From Cyanosarcina radialis HA8281-LM2 (GTDB lineage: Bacteria; Cyanobacteriota; Cyanobacteriia; Cyanobacteriales; CCAP-1448), in contig JAHHHA010000005.1 in NCBI GenBank assembly GCA_019359615.1, forward strand, positions 186,001-250,000: a DNA stretch of 64,000 nucleotides, given 5' to 3'. Position 1 is the stretch's first letter. The number at the start of each line of letters is the position of its first letter. The notes below the pieces were generated by a model. That model worked only from the letters and a program-made list of their open reading frames with translations. It was not told the origin of the DNA and did no database searches. The position numbers and the translations under genes were made by a program. This document shows, piece by piece, positions 34,376-44,419 of the stretch.

Positions 34376-35491
34376 ATGACCAAAGCAAAAGCTTTATTAG
34401 ATCGGGGAATCGAACGGTTTGAGGCGCGGGATTTTCTAGGAGCGATCGCGCTCTTGGATGAAGCTATTGCCCTAGATCCAAACTGTGGAGATGCTTGGTC
34501 TTGTCGCGGTTTATCCCTCGGACATCTCCAGCGGTATGCTGAATCTTTAGCCAGTTTCGATCGCGCTCTCGAATTAGATCCGACAGACCGCCGTTCCTGG
34601 TTTAACCGCAGTTTGGTACTCACCGATCTGGGCGAGCATAAAGAAGCGATCGCTAGCTTAGATCGACTTTTAGAACTTTACCCCTTCGATTATGAAGCCT
34701 GGGACTCTAAAGGGAACTCTCTGGTGACTTTAGGAAGATATACCGATGCCCTCAACGCTTACGAACGCGCTCTAGAATTCAACCCCAGCTACTACAAAGC
34801 CTTTACCAACCGAGGTACTGCTCTCATTCATCTCAAACGCTTTAAAGCCGCGATCCGCAGTTACGACCAGGCGATTAGCCTCCAACCGGACGATCCGATG
34901 GTGTGGTACAACCGGGGTTGCGGCTTGATGTCGTGCGCCAACCCAGAAGAAGCGATCGCCAGCTTCGATAAAGCCATTGAAATCGACCCGAATCACTCCC
35001 CTAGCTGGACTAATCGGGGAACGATGCTGGCGAAACTGGAACGGGAAAAAGAAGCTTTAGAATCCTACGAGCGATCGGTGAAAATCGATCCTAGCGATAC
35101 CCACGCTTGGAACAATCGAGGAATTACCTTGCGACGTTTGGGAAAACCGAAAGAAGCGATCGCTTCCTACGATCGAGCGGTAGAATGCGACCCCAACAAC
35201 TACGAAGCTTGGGACAATCGAGGCTACGCCTTAGCCAAAATCGGCAAATATCAGGAGGCTCACGCCAGCATCGATCGTGCTCTAGAAATCAACCCCCATC
35301 ACGTCAACGGCATCTACAACAAGGGTTATTGTTATGCTTGCCAAGGGAAAACTACCCTAGCAGTAGATTGTTTGGCTAAGGCCATTAAGATGAATCCTGC
35401 TAAGTATCTTCCGGCTGCTAAAACCGATCCAGATTTGAAGAGTTTGCGAAAAAATCAGCGGTTTCAAGCCATCCTCAAAGGGCAATTTTGA
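34376..35491 (+). CDS. TPR-repeat protein
   Basis: 371 aa, almost wholly tetratricopeptide repeats: about ten 34-residue units, for example AIASFDKAIEIDPNHSPSWT and ALESYERSVKIDPSDTHAWN. No signal peptide or membrane segment, so a cytosolic scaffold. The final section (YLPAAKTDPDLKSLRKNQRF) is the usual capping end. Partners are unknown. Confidence 0.92.
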   Translation: MTKAKALLDRGIERFEARDFLGAIALLDEAIALDPNCGDAWSCRGLSLGHLQRYAESLASFDRALELDPTDRRSWFNRSLVLTDLGEHKEAIASLDRLLELYPFDYEAWDSKGNSLVTLGRYTDALNAYERALEFNPSYYKAFTNRGTALIHLKRFKAAIRSYDQAISLQPDDPMVWYNRGCGLMSCANPEEAIASFDKAIEIDPNHSPSWTNRGTMLAKLEREKEALESYERSVKIDPSDTHAWNNRGITLRRLGKPKEAIASYDRAVECDPNNYEAWDNRGYALAKIGKYQEAHASIDRALEINPHHVNGIYNKGYCYACQGKTTLAVDCLAKAIKMNPAKYLPAAKTDPDLKSLRKNQRFQAILKGQF

Positions 35492-35673
35492 ATCATCGCC
35501 CTCACCCTAAATCCCTCTCCCACGGGAGAGGGACGAAAGACTCTAACCACCTGAATTGGTCATGGAGAATTGCTGGCGGCTGAACTGGGAACTGGTTTGA
35601 CTCCGGCTCTCCTTCTCCCTGGGGAGAAGGGGTTGGGGGATGAGGGCAGTTATAAAGCCCGATATTCCTTGTT

Positions 35674-36936
35674 TTAAAATTCTGCATTGCCCTGCACGAT
35701 CTGTTTTAAAGTAGTAAACGTCTCTAAGCCGATCGCTCCGCGCCGCAATCCTTTTTGGTTAGACATTCCCAAGAAAATCGCATCACCTCGTTTGGGATTG
35801 CGGCAAAACCTGGGAGAAGAGTTGATATAAAGCGAAGCGCTATCTATACCCAAAGCAAACTGGCGGCTTTCTTGGTAAGATTCAGTTACCAAACAGTCGG
35901 CGTGGCGGCTGCTGTATTGATTGATCCAAGCGATCCCTTCTTCTAAGTCATCCACCAGCTTGAAAGCCACGATTTTATGCAAGTAAGACTGACTCCACTC
36001 AGCTTCTGTTGCCAGCACCAACAAATCGGGAAAACTATCTACCAATTCCGCATCACCGCGCAGTTCAAACCCTTTTTCTTTCAAGCTATTCCACAGCATC
36101 GACAAGCAAGAGGGCTTTTGATTGCGATCGATCAACACTTTTTCGATCGCGTTTACTGGATCTGGCTCGCTGGCATGGCTGTCTAAAATCGCCCAGCGGG
36201 TCATATCTAAACTGCCGCTAGCAGACCAATAGAGATAGCAATTACCCATAGCCGATCTTAAAACTGGGGCGGTTGCCTGTTGCATCACCTGCTGGATCAA
36301 ACTCGGACGGCCGTAAGGAATGACGAGATTGATGTATTTGTCTTGAGTGACTAAATCTTGAATCGAACTTCCTTGTTCTGTGGGCAAGAGTTCTACCGAG
36401 CCTAACGGCAAGCCTGTATCTTCCAGTGCCGTTTTCAAAGCCTGAACGATGACGGCGTTAGAATTACTCGCTTCGCTACCACCTCTGAGGATTAAGCTGT
36501 TGCCTGTTTTGAGACACAAACCTGCCGCTATCGCTCCTAAATCGGGAAAGGCTTCGTAAATTAAAGCGATCGTTCCCAGCGGCATCAATTGGCTGTAAGT
36601 TTGAGCGCGATCTAGTTGATGAGAACTATTCAGCACTCGCCGAATCGGATCGGACAACTCGCCAATCCGCTGCAAAATGTCGATCGTGGTTTGCAATCTC
36701 TCTGGAGTCAGCTTCAGCCATTCGATCGCGATCTCTGGCACTGCCATTTCTCTACTGGCTTCTAAATCCAAAGTGTTAGCTTCTAAAATGTCATCGAAGG
36801 AATTAGACAGCGCTTGGGCCATCGCTTGAATTCCCAAGCTGCGATCTACTCCCTTGGCAGTTGCTAGTTCTAAGGAAGCTTGATAAGCGCTGCGCACCGC
36901 AGTCATAGAATCGGAAGCAAGGCTGTAAGCACTCAT
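35674..36936 (-). CDS. Gamma-glutamyl phosphate reductase (ProA)-like protein lacking the catalytic Cys
   Basis: 420 aa from ATG 36936 (MSAYSLASDSMTAVRSAY). The fold follows ProA: PLGTIALIYEAFPDLGAIAA, LKTGNSLILRGGSEASNSN, VIPYGRPSL, ILDSHASEPDPVNAIEKVLI, and YSSRHADCLVTES. In working ProA the active-site Cys precedes the NAxE motif (VCNAxE); here that position is Val261. The GPR signature near the C-terminus is also altered (INQYSSRHADC). It is probably a non-catalytic or repurposed paralogue; cyanobacteria often carry a second ProA-like gene. The upstream Zn-ribbon gene ends 11 bp before its start. Confidence 0.82.
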   Translation of the reverse strand: MSAYSLASDSMTAVRSAYQASLELATAKGVDRSLGIQAMAQALSNSFDDILEANTLDLEASREMAVPEIAIEWLKLTPERLQTTIDILQRIGELSDPIRRVLNSSHQLDRAQTYSQLMPLGTIALIYEAFPDLGAIAAGLCLKTGNSLILRGGSEASNSNAVIVQALKTALEDTGLPLGSVELLPTEQGSSIQDLVTQDKYINLVIPYGRPSLIQQVMQQATAPVLRSAMGNCYLYWSASGSLDMTRWAILDSHASEPDPVNAIEKVLIDRNQKPSCLSMLWNSLKEKGFELRGDAELVDSFPDLLVLATEAEWSQSYLHKIVAFKLVDDLEEGIAWINQYSSRHADCLVTESYQESRQFALGIDSASLYINSSPRFCRNPKRGDAIFLGMSNQKGLRRGAIGLETFTTLKQIVQGNAEF

Positions 36937-36947
36937 CTTTACCATGA

Positions 36948-37355
36948 TTAACGTCGATAAGCTAGCCAGACCATTATGGCTGGTAGGATTGCTAGCATTA
37001 GCGCCAGGATCGCCCACAAGATTGCATTAATACTTCCTGACGAACGCAGTGCTAGAGGCAACCAGACCATTAACAAAACTACAACAATCCCCACCACCAA
37101 GGGCAAGTAACTGACTCCGATCTTGGCATGGGCAGTATTCCAACGATGGCCCATCCAGCGCCAAGAACGCTTATATGGATAGCTGGTAGCTAGTTGCTCG
37201 ATCGCATATCCATTCTCTTCCACCACAAAAATCTGCTGGCAGCGATTACAGCCGAAAGCTTCCGTCAGCGTAATCGGCACCAATAGTCCCCTTCGTCCAC
37301 AGGGGCAAGGATACTCAGTGTTTAAGTCTATCTTCTGAGGTTTGTGAGATGGCAC
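36948..37355 (-). CDS. Zinc-ribbon membrane protein
   Basis: 135 aa from a GTG start. N-terminal zinc ribbon with CPCGRRG and CNRCQQI (CxC and CxxC, residues 17-39), then two membrane helices (YLPLVVGIVVVLLMVWLPLA and ILWAILALMLAILPAIMVW). Same strand and 11 bp upstream of the ProA-like gene, so probably cotranscribed. No characterised homologue recognised. Confidence 0.75.
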   Translation of the reverse strand: MPSHKPQKIDLNTEYPCPCGRRGLLVPITLTEAFGCNRCQQIFVVEENGYAIEQLATSYPYKRSWRWMGHRWNTAHAKIGVSYLPLVVGIVVVLLMVWLPLALRSSGSINAILWAILALMLAILPAIMVWLAYRR

Positions 37356-37621
37356 AAGCAGTTGGTGACATACTCTTGTTTTTCGATTCCGGTTATCGAT
37401 CGCAGATCGCCATCGATTCAGGCATCAAATCTGCTATTGCGTCGATCTATTTGAACTTCATAAGCTGGATTTATTGCTTGCTCGATCCAAGCGATCGACT
37501 CGCTTTACCACGAACGATTATACCATTTCTAAATAAATGGGTGAGATCGTCCCTGTCAAAATTTGGGCATAGCTGCCAAAAATCCCAGTTAACGAGTCTA
37601 AATCTAAAGATTATTTACAAA

Positions 37622-37692
37622 GCGGGTAACGCGATTCGAACGCGCGACATTCACCTTGGCAAGGTGACGCTCTACCACTGAGCTATACCCGC
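37622..37692 (-). tRNA. tRNA-Gly (GCC)
   Basis: 71 nt. Acceptor stem GCGGGTA pairs with TACCCGC; D-arm GCTCAGTGGTAGAGC; anticodon arm CACCTTGCCAAGGTG with anticodon GCC; T-arm GCGCGTTCGAATCGCGT. CCA is not encoded. Confidence 0.97.
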
Positions 37693-37827
37693 AAAATTCA
37701 CTGAATATCTATCGTCTCACAATTACTACTGTTTGTCAACTTCATGTAGGAGTTCAGAAGTCAGGAGTCAAGAGTTAATTTCCTCCCCATCACCCCATCA
37801 CCCCATCACCCCATCTCCCATTGCGGT

Positions 37828-38412
37828 TCAAACTTCTCCTGGGGCTTCCATTTCTGCATGGTAAGCAGAAACGGGTAGCGCTGGGGTTTCTTTATTTCCA
37901 GGATCGTAGTCGCGATCGACACCAGATGGCTTAATCTTGTAAACTTGGGTCATGAGACTGGCCATTTCTAAGGCATTCATCCCATAATCCCAACCCTTGT
38001 TACTTTTGATGCCCGCGCGTTCTAGGGCTTGCGGCATCGTATCTGCGGTCAAGATGCCAAAAATTACTGGTACGCCAGTTTGAAAGCTAGCAGCAGCAAT
38101 TCCTTTAGCTCCTTCAGCCGCCACGTAATCGAAGTGAGGAGTTTGGCCTCTAATTAGCGCCCCCAAGCAAATTACAGCATGATAGCGACCTGTTAGCGCC
38201 ATCTGGCGAGCTACCATCGGTAACTCGAAACTTCCAGGTACCCAAACGTAATCGACCTGAGTTCCTTGGGGATTGACATCAACCCCGTGGCGTTTCAGAC
38301 AATCTTGACACCCCTCTAAGAGCTTGCCAGTTACTAGATCGTTAAATCGACTGATGATAATGGCAAACCGCAGAGAGCCGTCTTGAGTAAAAGTTCCCTC
38401 AAAAACTGCCAT
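37828..38412 (-). CDS. ribH: 6,7-dimethyl-8-ribityllumazine synthase
   Basis: 194 aa from ATG 38412 ([18 protein letters not shown]). Family motifs: [56 protein letters not shown] with the catalytic His, and [17 protein letters not shown]. It condenses the ribitylamino uracil with dihydroxybutanone phosphate in riboflavin synthesis and forms icosahedral or pentameric shells. The C-terminus (about 35 residues after [11 protein letters not shown]) extends beyond most bacterial RibH. Neighbouring psbZ is a common cyanobacterial arrangement. Confidence 0.96.
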   Translation of the reverse strand: MAVFEGTFTQDGSLRFAIIISRFNDLVTGKLLEGCQDCLKRHGVDVNPQGTQVDYVWVPGSFELPMVARQMALTGRYHAVICLGALIRGQTPHFDYVAAEGAKGIAAASFQTGVPVIFGILTADTMPQALERAGIKSNKGWDYGMNALEMASLMTQVYKIKPSGVDRDYDPGNKETPALPVSAYHAEMEAPGEV

Positions 38413-38576
38413 GACGATCTCAATAATGGGTAGATTGAAAATTCGCAATTGTCAATCCGCAATTGGCAATTCAAATATCGAAACTGCGAATTGCGAATTG
38501 TTAACTGCGAATTGCTTTGACTGCTGACAACTCAATACTAGCGAGAGCGATCGCAAATCTTTATTCTTAAAGCTGA

Positions 38577-38777
38577 CTAAACCACCAAAAAGTTTAAGAC
38601 ACCCACTAAAATGACAAGAGCAGCCCAGGCAATAGAGCCGACGTAGATCAGATTTTTCGACCGCTCCCAGTTCTGAGGTGCAGCATAGGCAACCGGAACG
38701 CCAACCACCATGACAAACGATAAAACTACCAAAGCCGTTAGTGCTAGGTTAAAGACGAGTTGAAAAATGATAGACAT
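38577..38777 (-). CDS. psbZ: Photosystem II protein Z
   Basis: 66 aa with two membrane helices: [20 protein letters not shown], then a short loop with [20 protein letters not shown] and [13 protein letters not shown]. The length and the loop fit PsbZ (Ycf9), which stabilises PSII-PSI supercomplex and light-harvesting interactions at the edge of the PSII core. Sits upstream of ribH on the same strand. Confidence 0.95.
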   Translation of the reverse strand: MSIIFQLVFNLALTALVVLSFVMVVGVPVAYAAPQNWERSKNLIYVGSIAWAALVILVGVLNFLVV

Positions 38778-39133
38778 TTATTAATTCTCCCAAGACAGCA
38801 AGAAACTTTATTTAGTTCTGAGCGAGATAGTTTTGAGGGAACAGAGGTTGTTTGAAAACTCTGCATTCTACACTCGGCACTTTATGCTCGCTTTGGCCCT
38901 GAGTAGTACGCTACCAAAAATTGACCCTCTTGGGAAAGGGGGAGAGGGAGATGGGGAGATGGGGAGAGAGGGCGAGGAAAACAATTGGCCCTGTTTTACA
39001 CCTATCCGCTACATCCTCCTGCCACACTTGTCACTTCTTCAACTTCTGTCTTCTTTCCTTCTGCACGAGACGTTGCCTGCAACGTCTCTACATTCTGAAC
39101 TTCTGAACTCCTGAACTTCTGAACTTCTGAGAA
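38778..39133. other. Intergenic region upstream of psbZ and the DHH fusion gene
   Basis: No gene is seen. It holds the GGGGAGAT tandem motif (38935-38980), a perfect hairpin GAGACGTTGC-CT-GCAACGTCTC (39067-39088), and CTGAACTTCTGAAC repeats up to the next start codon. The psbZ promoter should be at the left end. Confidence 0.55.
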
Positions 39134-41998
39134 ATGGATTTAATTTTGTGCCACACTACCGCCGATTTTGATGCGTTGGGAGCAGCAGTAGGATTAACGC
39201 GCTTGCATCAGGGCGCTAAGGTAGTGCTGGCTGGAGGCACTCATCCAGCGGTGGGAGATTTTTTGGCTTTGTATCGGGATGAATACGCTCTCATCGAACG
39301 CCGCTCGGTTAATCCCAAACAGATTAGATCGCTCATTATTGTCGATACTCAACAGCGCGATCGCTTGGGAAAAGTAGCTGAGTGGTTAGACTTACCTCAC
39401 CTCAAATCGATTCAAGTTTACGACCATCACCCCCACGCTCAAAGCGATATTCCTGCCACGAAAGTACAAATCGAACCAGTAGGAGCCACGACAACTCTAA
39501 TTGCCGAAAAATTGCAGCAGCAGCAAGTTCGACTGACCCCAGCCGAGGCCACAGTTATGGCTTTGGGGATTCATGTCGATACTGGCTCTCTGACCTTTGA
39601 GGGGGCAACCGCTCGCGATGCGTCGGCTTTGGCGTGGCTGATGGCCCGAGGGGCAAACGTGCGGGCGATCGCCGATTATCTCGATCCAGGGTTTTCACCG
39701 CAGTTACAGCGCCTCTTGCCAGTAGCTTTGTCAACCTTAGAGAGCGAAACGCTCAGGGGTTACAAAGTAGCTTGGGTGCTGCTGAAAACCGACGGTTATA
39801 TTCCTGGGTTATCGAGCTTGGCATCCCGGCTGATGGAAATTACCGAAAGCGATGCCTTGCTGTTAGCCGCTGCCGATCCTTGGGGCGAAAGCGGAGAAGA
39901 GAGGTTAACAGTAATTGGGCGATCGCAAATCGATCGACTCGATCTCAACGATTTATTCCAACCCTTGGGAGGTGGGGGACACGCTCAAGCTGCATCCCTG
40001 ATTTGGCGAGGGAGGGACGCATCAGCGACATTAGGCACCTTGGTCGATCGACTGCGAGATGCGATCCCTCACCCCCTGACGGCGCGGGAGTTGATGTCAT
40101 CGCCCGTGCGGACGGTTAGACCCGAAACTACCATCGGCGAAGCCCAAAGAATTCTGTTGCGATACGGTCATTCTGGACTTTCGGTAGTCAACGATCGCGA
40201 TTTACTGGTGGGAATTATCTCGCGCCGCGATATCGACTTAGCGCTACATCACGGTTTCAGCCATGCCCCAGTTAAGGGCTACATGACTGACAATCCCAAG
40301 ACGATTACCTCCGATACGCTGCTGCCAGAAATCGAGTCGTTAATGGTGACATACGATATCGGTCGTCTCCCCGTACTAGAGGCAGGGCAGTTAGTTGGAA
40401 TTGTCACCCGTACCGACGTGTTGCGCCAACTCTTACAGGGCAGGGAAGGAGAGAGGGCGAGAGAGCGAGAGGGCGAGAAAGAGGGAAGTTACCCGGCTGT
40501 GCCTTCACCTCCAGATCTGCTATCGTTACTGCGCGATCGCATAGCACCGCAATTATGGGAATTATTAGCCCAAGCCAGCCACCAAGCCGAACGAAAAGGT
40601 TGGCAGCTTTATTTGGTAGGGGGAGCAGTACGAGATTTATTGTTAGAAGTCAGGAGTTCGGGAGAAAGTCAGGAGTCAGGAGTCAGGAGTCAGGAGGAAG
40701 CAAGAGAAGAATTATTAACTCAACACTCAACACTCAACACTCCACACTCAACACTCAACACTCCACACTCAACACTCAACACTCAACACTCCACACTTCA
40801 TACTTCTTTAACAGATCTCGATCTGGTAGTCGATGGTTTTCACCGAGTTGCTGATGTGGGGGCTGGAGTAGAACTGGCTAGCGCTCTGCAAAATCTTCAC
40901 CCTGAAGCCCGCTTAGAAGTCCATGGAGCCTTCCAAACGGCCGCCTTGTTGTGGCACAAACATCCGGTGTTTGATTCCTTGTGGGTCGATATTGCCACCG
41001 CCAGAACTGAATTTTACCCCTACCCAGCAGCTAATCCCGAAGTAGAGGCCAGTTCGATTCGCCAAGATCTTTACCGTCGAGATTTCACCATCAATGCTTT
41101 GGCGATCGGACTGACAAATCCTCGTGCTGGAGAAATACTCGATTTTTTTGGTGGCTGGCTCGACTTGCAGAATCGCCAAATCCGAGTTTTACACGCCAAT
41201 AGCTTAATTGAAGATCCTACCCGGATCTATCGAGCGGTACGATTTGCCGTCCGCTTGGGTTTTGAGATCGAACCGCAAACCGAAGGATATATTCGTTATG
41301 CGATCGACAGTGGCATTTACGAGCGATCGCTTTTGGCCGATCGTAAAACCCCAGCTTTACAAACCCGCCTCAAAGCAGAACTCAAGTACATTTTGCAGGC
41401 TTCTTATTGGGAAAAAGCTTTAAAACTCCTGGCCTCTTTGGGGGCGCTCAAGTGCCTCCATTCCCATCTAGAACTAGACGATCGCCTGTGGTGGCAAGTA
41501 CGATTGGCAGACCGCTGGTTGCGTCGATTCGACCCTAAATTAACCTTAAGTCATTGGCAGATACGTTTAGAAGTCCTAATTGCTTGCCTTGCCCCTGGGG
41601 AGCGAGGTTTAGTAGCTAGCAATCTCCAACTGCCCGCTGACAGTATCGAACGATTGCAAAAACTAGCTGCGGCTAAAGCCCAAATCGACAGGTCATTGCC
41701 GACTTGTCAACGTCCCAGTCAAGTAGTACGAGTGCTGAGTCAGTATGAATTGCCCGCTTTAATTTTAATTGCGGTTCAAAGCGGACGTTCCACCCGGCAA
41801 AAAATTTGGCAATATCTCACTCATTGGGTTAACGTTCGATCGCTTTTAAACGGCAACGATCTCAAGACATTGGGATATCGGCCGGGACCTCTATACAAGC
41901 AAATTATCGACGACCTGCTAGCAGCCACTTTAGATGGAGTTATCAGGGATCGCCCCACGGCTGAAACTTTTTTGTTAAAACATTATCCAAAATCCTAA
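39134..41998 (+). CDS. DHH/CBS/tRNA nucleotidyltransferase-poly(A) polymerase fusion
   Basis: 954 aa. Domains: DHH phosphoesterase (1-300; ADFDALGAAVGLTRLH, VYDHHPHAQSD, GGGGHAQAAS), two CBS repeats (315-430; GYMTDNPKTITSD), and a class II nucleotidyltransferase (475-950; LYLVGGAVRDLLLE, TDLDLVVDG, RRDFTINALAIGL, EDPTRIYRAVRFAVRLGFEI). The last part adds C and/or A to tRNA 3' ends or makes poly(A). Low-complexity insertions lie at about 436-465 and 506-556; the second sits between the GGxVRD motif and the catalytic DxD. Codons stay in frame. The fusion type is known in cyanobacteria. Confidence 0.9.
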   Translation: MDLILCHTTADFDALGAAVGLTRLHQGAKVVLAGGTHPAVGDFLALYRDEYALIERRSVNPKQIRSLIIVDTQQRDRLGKVAEWLDLPHLKSIQVYDHHPHAQSDIPATKVQIEPVGATTTLIAEKLQQQQVRLTPAEATVMALGIHVDTGSLTFEGATARDASALAWLMARGANVRAIADYLDPGFSPQLQRLLPVALSTLESETLRGYKVAWVLLKTDGYIPGLSSLASRLMEITESDALLLAAADPWGESGEERLTVIGRSQIDRLDLNDLFQPLGGGGHAQAASLIWRGRDASATLGTLVDRLRDAIPHPLTARELMSSPVRTVRPETTIGEAQRILLRYGHSGLSVVNDRDLLVGIISRRDIDLALHHGFSHAPVKGYMTDNPKTITSDTLLPEIESLMVTYDIGRLPVLEAGQLVGIVTRTDVLRQLLQGREGERAREREGEKEGSYPAVPSPPDLLSLLRDRIAPQLWELLAQASHQAERKGWQLYLVGGAVRDLLLEVRSSGESQESGVRSQEEAREELLTQHSTLNTPHSTLNTPHSTLNTQHSTLHTSLTDLDLVVDGFHRVADVGAGVELASALQNLHPEARLEVHGAFQTAALLWHKHPVFDSLWVDIATARTEFYPYPAANPEVEASSIRQDLYRRDFTINALAIGLTNPRAGEILDFFGGWLDLQNRQIRVLHANSLIEDPTRIYRAVRFAVRLGFEIEPQTEGYIRYAIDSGIYERSLLADRKTPALQTRLKAELKYILQASYWEKALKLLASLGALKCLHSHLELDDRLWWQVRLADRWLRRFDPKLTLSHWQIRLEVLIACLAPGERGLVASNLQLPADSIERLQKLAAAKAQIDRSLPTCQRPSQVVRVLSQYELPALILIAVQSGRSTRQKIWQYLTHWVNVRSLLNGNDLKTLGYRPGPLYKQIIDDLLAATLDGVIRDRPTAETFLLKHYPKS
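40648..40803 (+). repeat. In-frame tandem repeats in the nucleotidyltransferase domain
   Basis: A GTCAGGA heptamer repeated about five times (40673-40695) is followed by CTCAACACTCAACACTCCAC-type repeats (40717-40795). Translated, they give a run of ESG/SQE and then repeated STLNTPH/STLNTQH heptads. The same DNA motifs occur in non-coding blocks. Confidence 0.9.
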
Positions 41999-42171
41999 AA
42001 GATCTGCAAATTGTTGGTTATTCTTTTCCCGAACCTCTGGACATTCCAAGGTTTGGGGGATATTTTATAGCCATTCTGGTGTTGGATGAGGTAAACTTTG
42101 ACCCTTCGGCAACGATCGGGGTTAACCTCTCCCCAAACTCTTTTTGCCCTCACCCCGCCTTTCCCCCAAAT

Positions 42172-43965
42172 ATGAACACTACGACCAGGCCAGTTCTGAA
42201 AAACGGTCAATATATTCTCAAAAATAGACTGCGTAAAGGTATTTTTAGCGTTACTTATCGAGCCACTGACAGTCAATCTGGGCAAACGGTGGCGATTAAA
42301 ACTCTTAACGACAGGCTGCCCCAACAGCGAAATTTGACCCGATTCAAACAGCAATTTCTTCTTACTGCCCAAAAGTTGGCTGCGATCGAACATCCCCATT
42401 TGGCGAGGGTGCTGGATTATTTTGAAGAAGGAGAAAAACCCTACTTGGTGATGGCTTACCTGCCAGGGCAAACTCTAGAAGAACTCGTTTCGACACCTCA
42501 ACCTCTAACCGTATCTGTTGCCATTCACTACATTCGTCAGATCGCCCAAGCAGTCGGTGTCTTACACCAGCATGGTCTACTCCACCAAGATCTCAGGCCC
42601 CAAAATATCATTCAGCCTTTGGGTAAAGATACTTTAGTGCTAACTGAATTCGACCTGGGCAGTAATTTAACTGATGGGAGCGGGCAAACTCAAGTTAATC
42701 TTTTATCGACTGGATACGCCCCCCCAGAAAAATACAGCTTGTCGGCTCAACTCACGCCAGCAGCAGATATTTACTCTCTGGCAGCTACTTTGTATTTTTT
42801 GCTCGTCGGACAACCCCCAATACCAGCACCAGTCAGGGCCAGCTATTTGGAAAAGTCTCTTCATGGCAATAGGGGTAAAATTGGCGATCGCTTGTTAACC
42901 CCAACTCTAAGACAAGCTCGACCTCGCTTGAATTCAGCCGTCGAACTGGCGATCGTGCGAGGCCTGCAAGTATCTCCCTTAGAGCGTCCCCAAACCGTCA
43001 AATCTTGGTTAGCCATCCTGCCTAGAACCCAACCTCCTACTATTAGCAATAGCTCGGAACGACGAGCGATCGCCGTTGACTTCGATTTTGGCAGGCGATT
43101 TGGGGAACAAGGAACTCAGAAGATTTTAGACGCGATACGTGCTAATGCACAGGCTAACACCAACGAGTCATCGGCCCATCAGGCTGACGATTCCACTAGT
43201 GCTACTGTCGTGCCCATCGATCGAGATTTAAGAGCAAAAGAGCCAACTGTAGTTCCAGAGCTTCCCCCTGCTGTCGATTTGACCCCTCCAGAGCCAGAGT
43301 TGGAATCGACAGAAAACGATTTGGAGGTGGCAACCGATCGAGACTTTACCGTCGCAGAGCGATCGATCGACCTGGAAACCCAAACTTCGAGCGCTCCAGT
43401 CGAGCCAGAGCTAAAAACAATAAAACCATCGCTGAGTCTCAAAACTCGATCGGGTAACATCTTCGTCATCCTCACCGACAAGAAAAAACCCACTGTCGAT
43501 CTCGTCCCTAGCTTGAGGGATTTTTCTGAAGCAGCGATCTCCAACTCAGCAACTCCAGCCCCGCAGAATTTAGAGATGAAACAGCCATCGGCGAGCGCTG
43601 ATGGTAACATCGGATCGGGCAGTGCGTTGAAACTAGAAGAGGCGATCGCTACTCCTGCAAAGCAGGCCGAGGAAAACAACAATCCCCTTCCTACCCCACC
43701 TTTAGAGGCAGTGGTCAACCAAAAACCGAGTCAAAAGCCGAGCGGTAACGGAACGAAAAAATTACTCCTGCGATCGCTAATTATGACCTGGGCCGTGGCA
43801 GCCTCGGCTGGGATCGGCTTCGGTTTAGCTTTGCGGTTTAATCGACCTATAGTGGCTGGTTCTACTATTCTTCATACCGATCAATCCTTTCCACCGCGCG
43901 AGCTATGGCCGATTAAAGAAGGTCAAAACTCAAAAGATAGGCTAGGCAAGCCTATTCGCAATTAA
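42172..43965 (+). CDS. Serine/threonine protein kinase with C-terminal membrane anchor
   Basis: 597 aa from ATG 42172 (MNTTTRPVLKNGQYILKN). Kinase domain about 14-290: ATP Lys43 in VAIKTL, catalytic loop HQDLRPQN (HRD with Gln for Arg, D140), metal-binding Asp in TEFDLG, and APE-like APPEKYS. The glycine loop is weak (RKGIFSVTYRA). A long acidic low-complexity region (320-550) leads to one membrane helix near the C-terminus (SLIMTWAVAASAGIGFGLAL), leaving a short tail. A PP2C phosphatase is encoded 2.4 kb downstream. Confidence 0.88.
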   Translation: MNTTTRPVLKNGQYILKNRLRKGIFSVTYRATDSQSGQTVAIKTLNDRLPQQRNLTRFKQQFLLTAQKLAAIEHPHLARVLDYFEEGEKPYLVMAYLPGQTLEELVSTPQPLTVSVAIHYIRQIAQAVGVLHQHGLLHQDLRPQNIIQPLGKDTLVLTEFDLGSNLTDGSGQTQVNLLSTGYAPPEKYSLSAQLTPAADIYSLAATLYFLLVGQPPIPAPVRASYLEKSLHGNRGKIGDRLLTPTLRQARPRLNSAVELAIVRGLQVSPLERPQTVKSWLAILPRTQPPTISNSSERRAIAVDFDFGRRFGEQGTQKILDAIRANAQANTNESSAHQADDSTSATVVPIDRDLRAKEPTVVPELPPAVDLTPPEPELESTENDLEVATDRDFTVAERSIDLETQTSSAPVEPELKTIKPSLSLKTRSGNIFVILTDKKKPTVDLVPSLRDFSEAAISNSATPAPQNLEMKQPSASADGNIGSGSALKLEEAIATPAKQAEENNNPLPTPPLEAVVNQKPSQKPSGNGTKKLLLRSLIMTWAVAASAGIGFGLALRFNRPIVAGSTILHTDQSFPPRELWPIKEGQNSKDRLGKPIRN

Positions 43966-44095
43966 CAATTCGCAATTCGCAATTGTTACAGCAAATTGCG
44001 AATTGACATATTGTTTGGTAACAGAGGATTGAGAAACCAAGCTATAATTTTTGGCAGAGATGTAAAGAATTTTTGCGATAAATAAAAATTTTGTG

Positions 44096-44419
44096 ATGAG
44101 TAATCCTGTAGTTCACGCCTTTTTTGTGGGCAGAGCCTTAGCGGAAGCTGTCAACCAGCAATTAGAAAACGCTCTTACCAATACTTTGAGCGAGCTAGGA
44201 AAATTTGATGCCGAACAAAAAGAACGGTGGCGGCAATTCACTCAAGAAGTCATGGAGCGAGCCGAACGCGACGCAGCAGTGACAGGCGCTCAAACCAGCG
44301 TTTCCTCTCCTGGAGTGCAGTCAGGAGTGGGAGATCTGCAAGCAACTATTGACGAACTGCGAGCGGAAATTGCCCGTTTGCGGGCCGAGTTGCAACGCTA
44401 TCGCAATCGAACGCTTTAA
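44096..44419 (+). CDS. DUF6825-like thylakoid-associated protein
   Basis: 107 aa from ATG 44096; a GTG precedes it. The N-terminus MSNPVVHAFFVGRALAEAVN and the helical middle (SELGKFDAEQKERWRQFTQE) fit a conserved cyanobacterial/plastid family described as thylakoid-associated. The C-terminus is a coiled coil (DLQATIDELRAEIARLRAEL). Role unknown. Followed by repeat DNA. Confidence 0.75.
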   Translation: MSNPVVHAFFVGRALAEAVNQQLENALTNTLSELGKFDAEQKERWRQFTQEVMERAERDAAVTGAQTSVSSPGVQSGVGDLQATIDELRAEIARLRAELQRYRNRTL

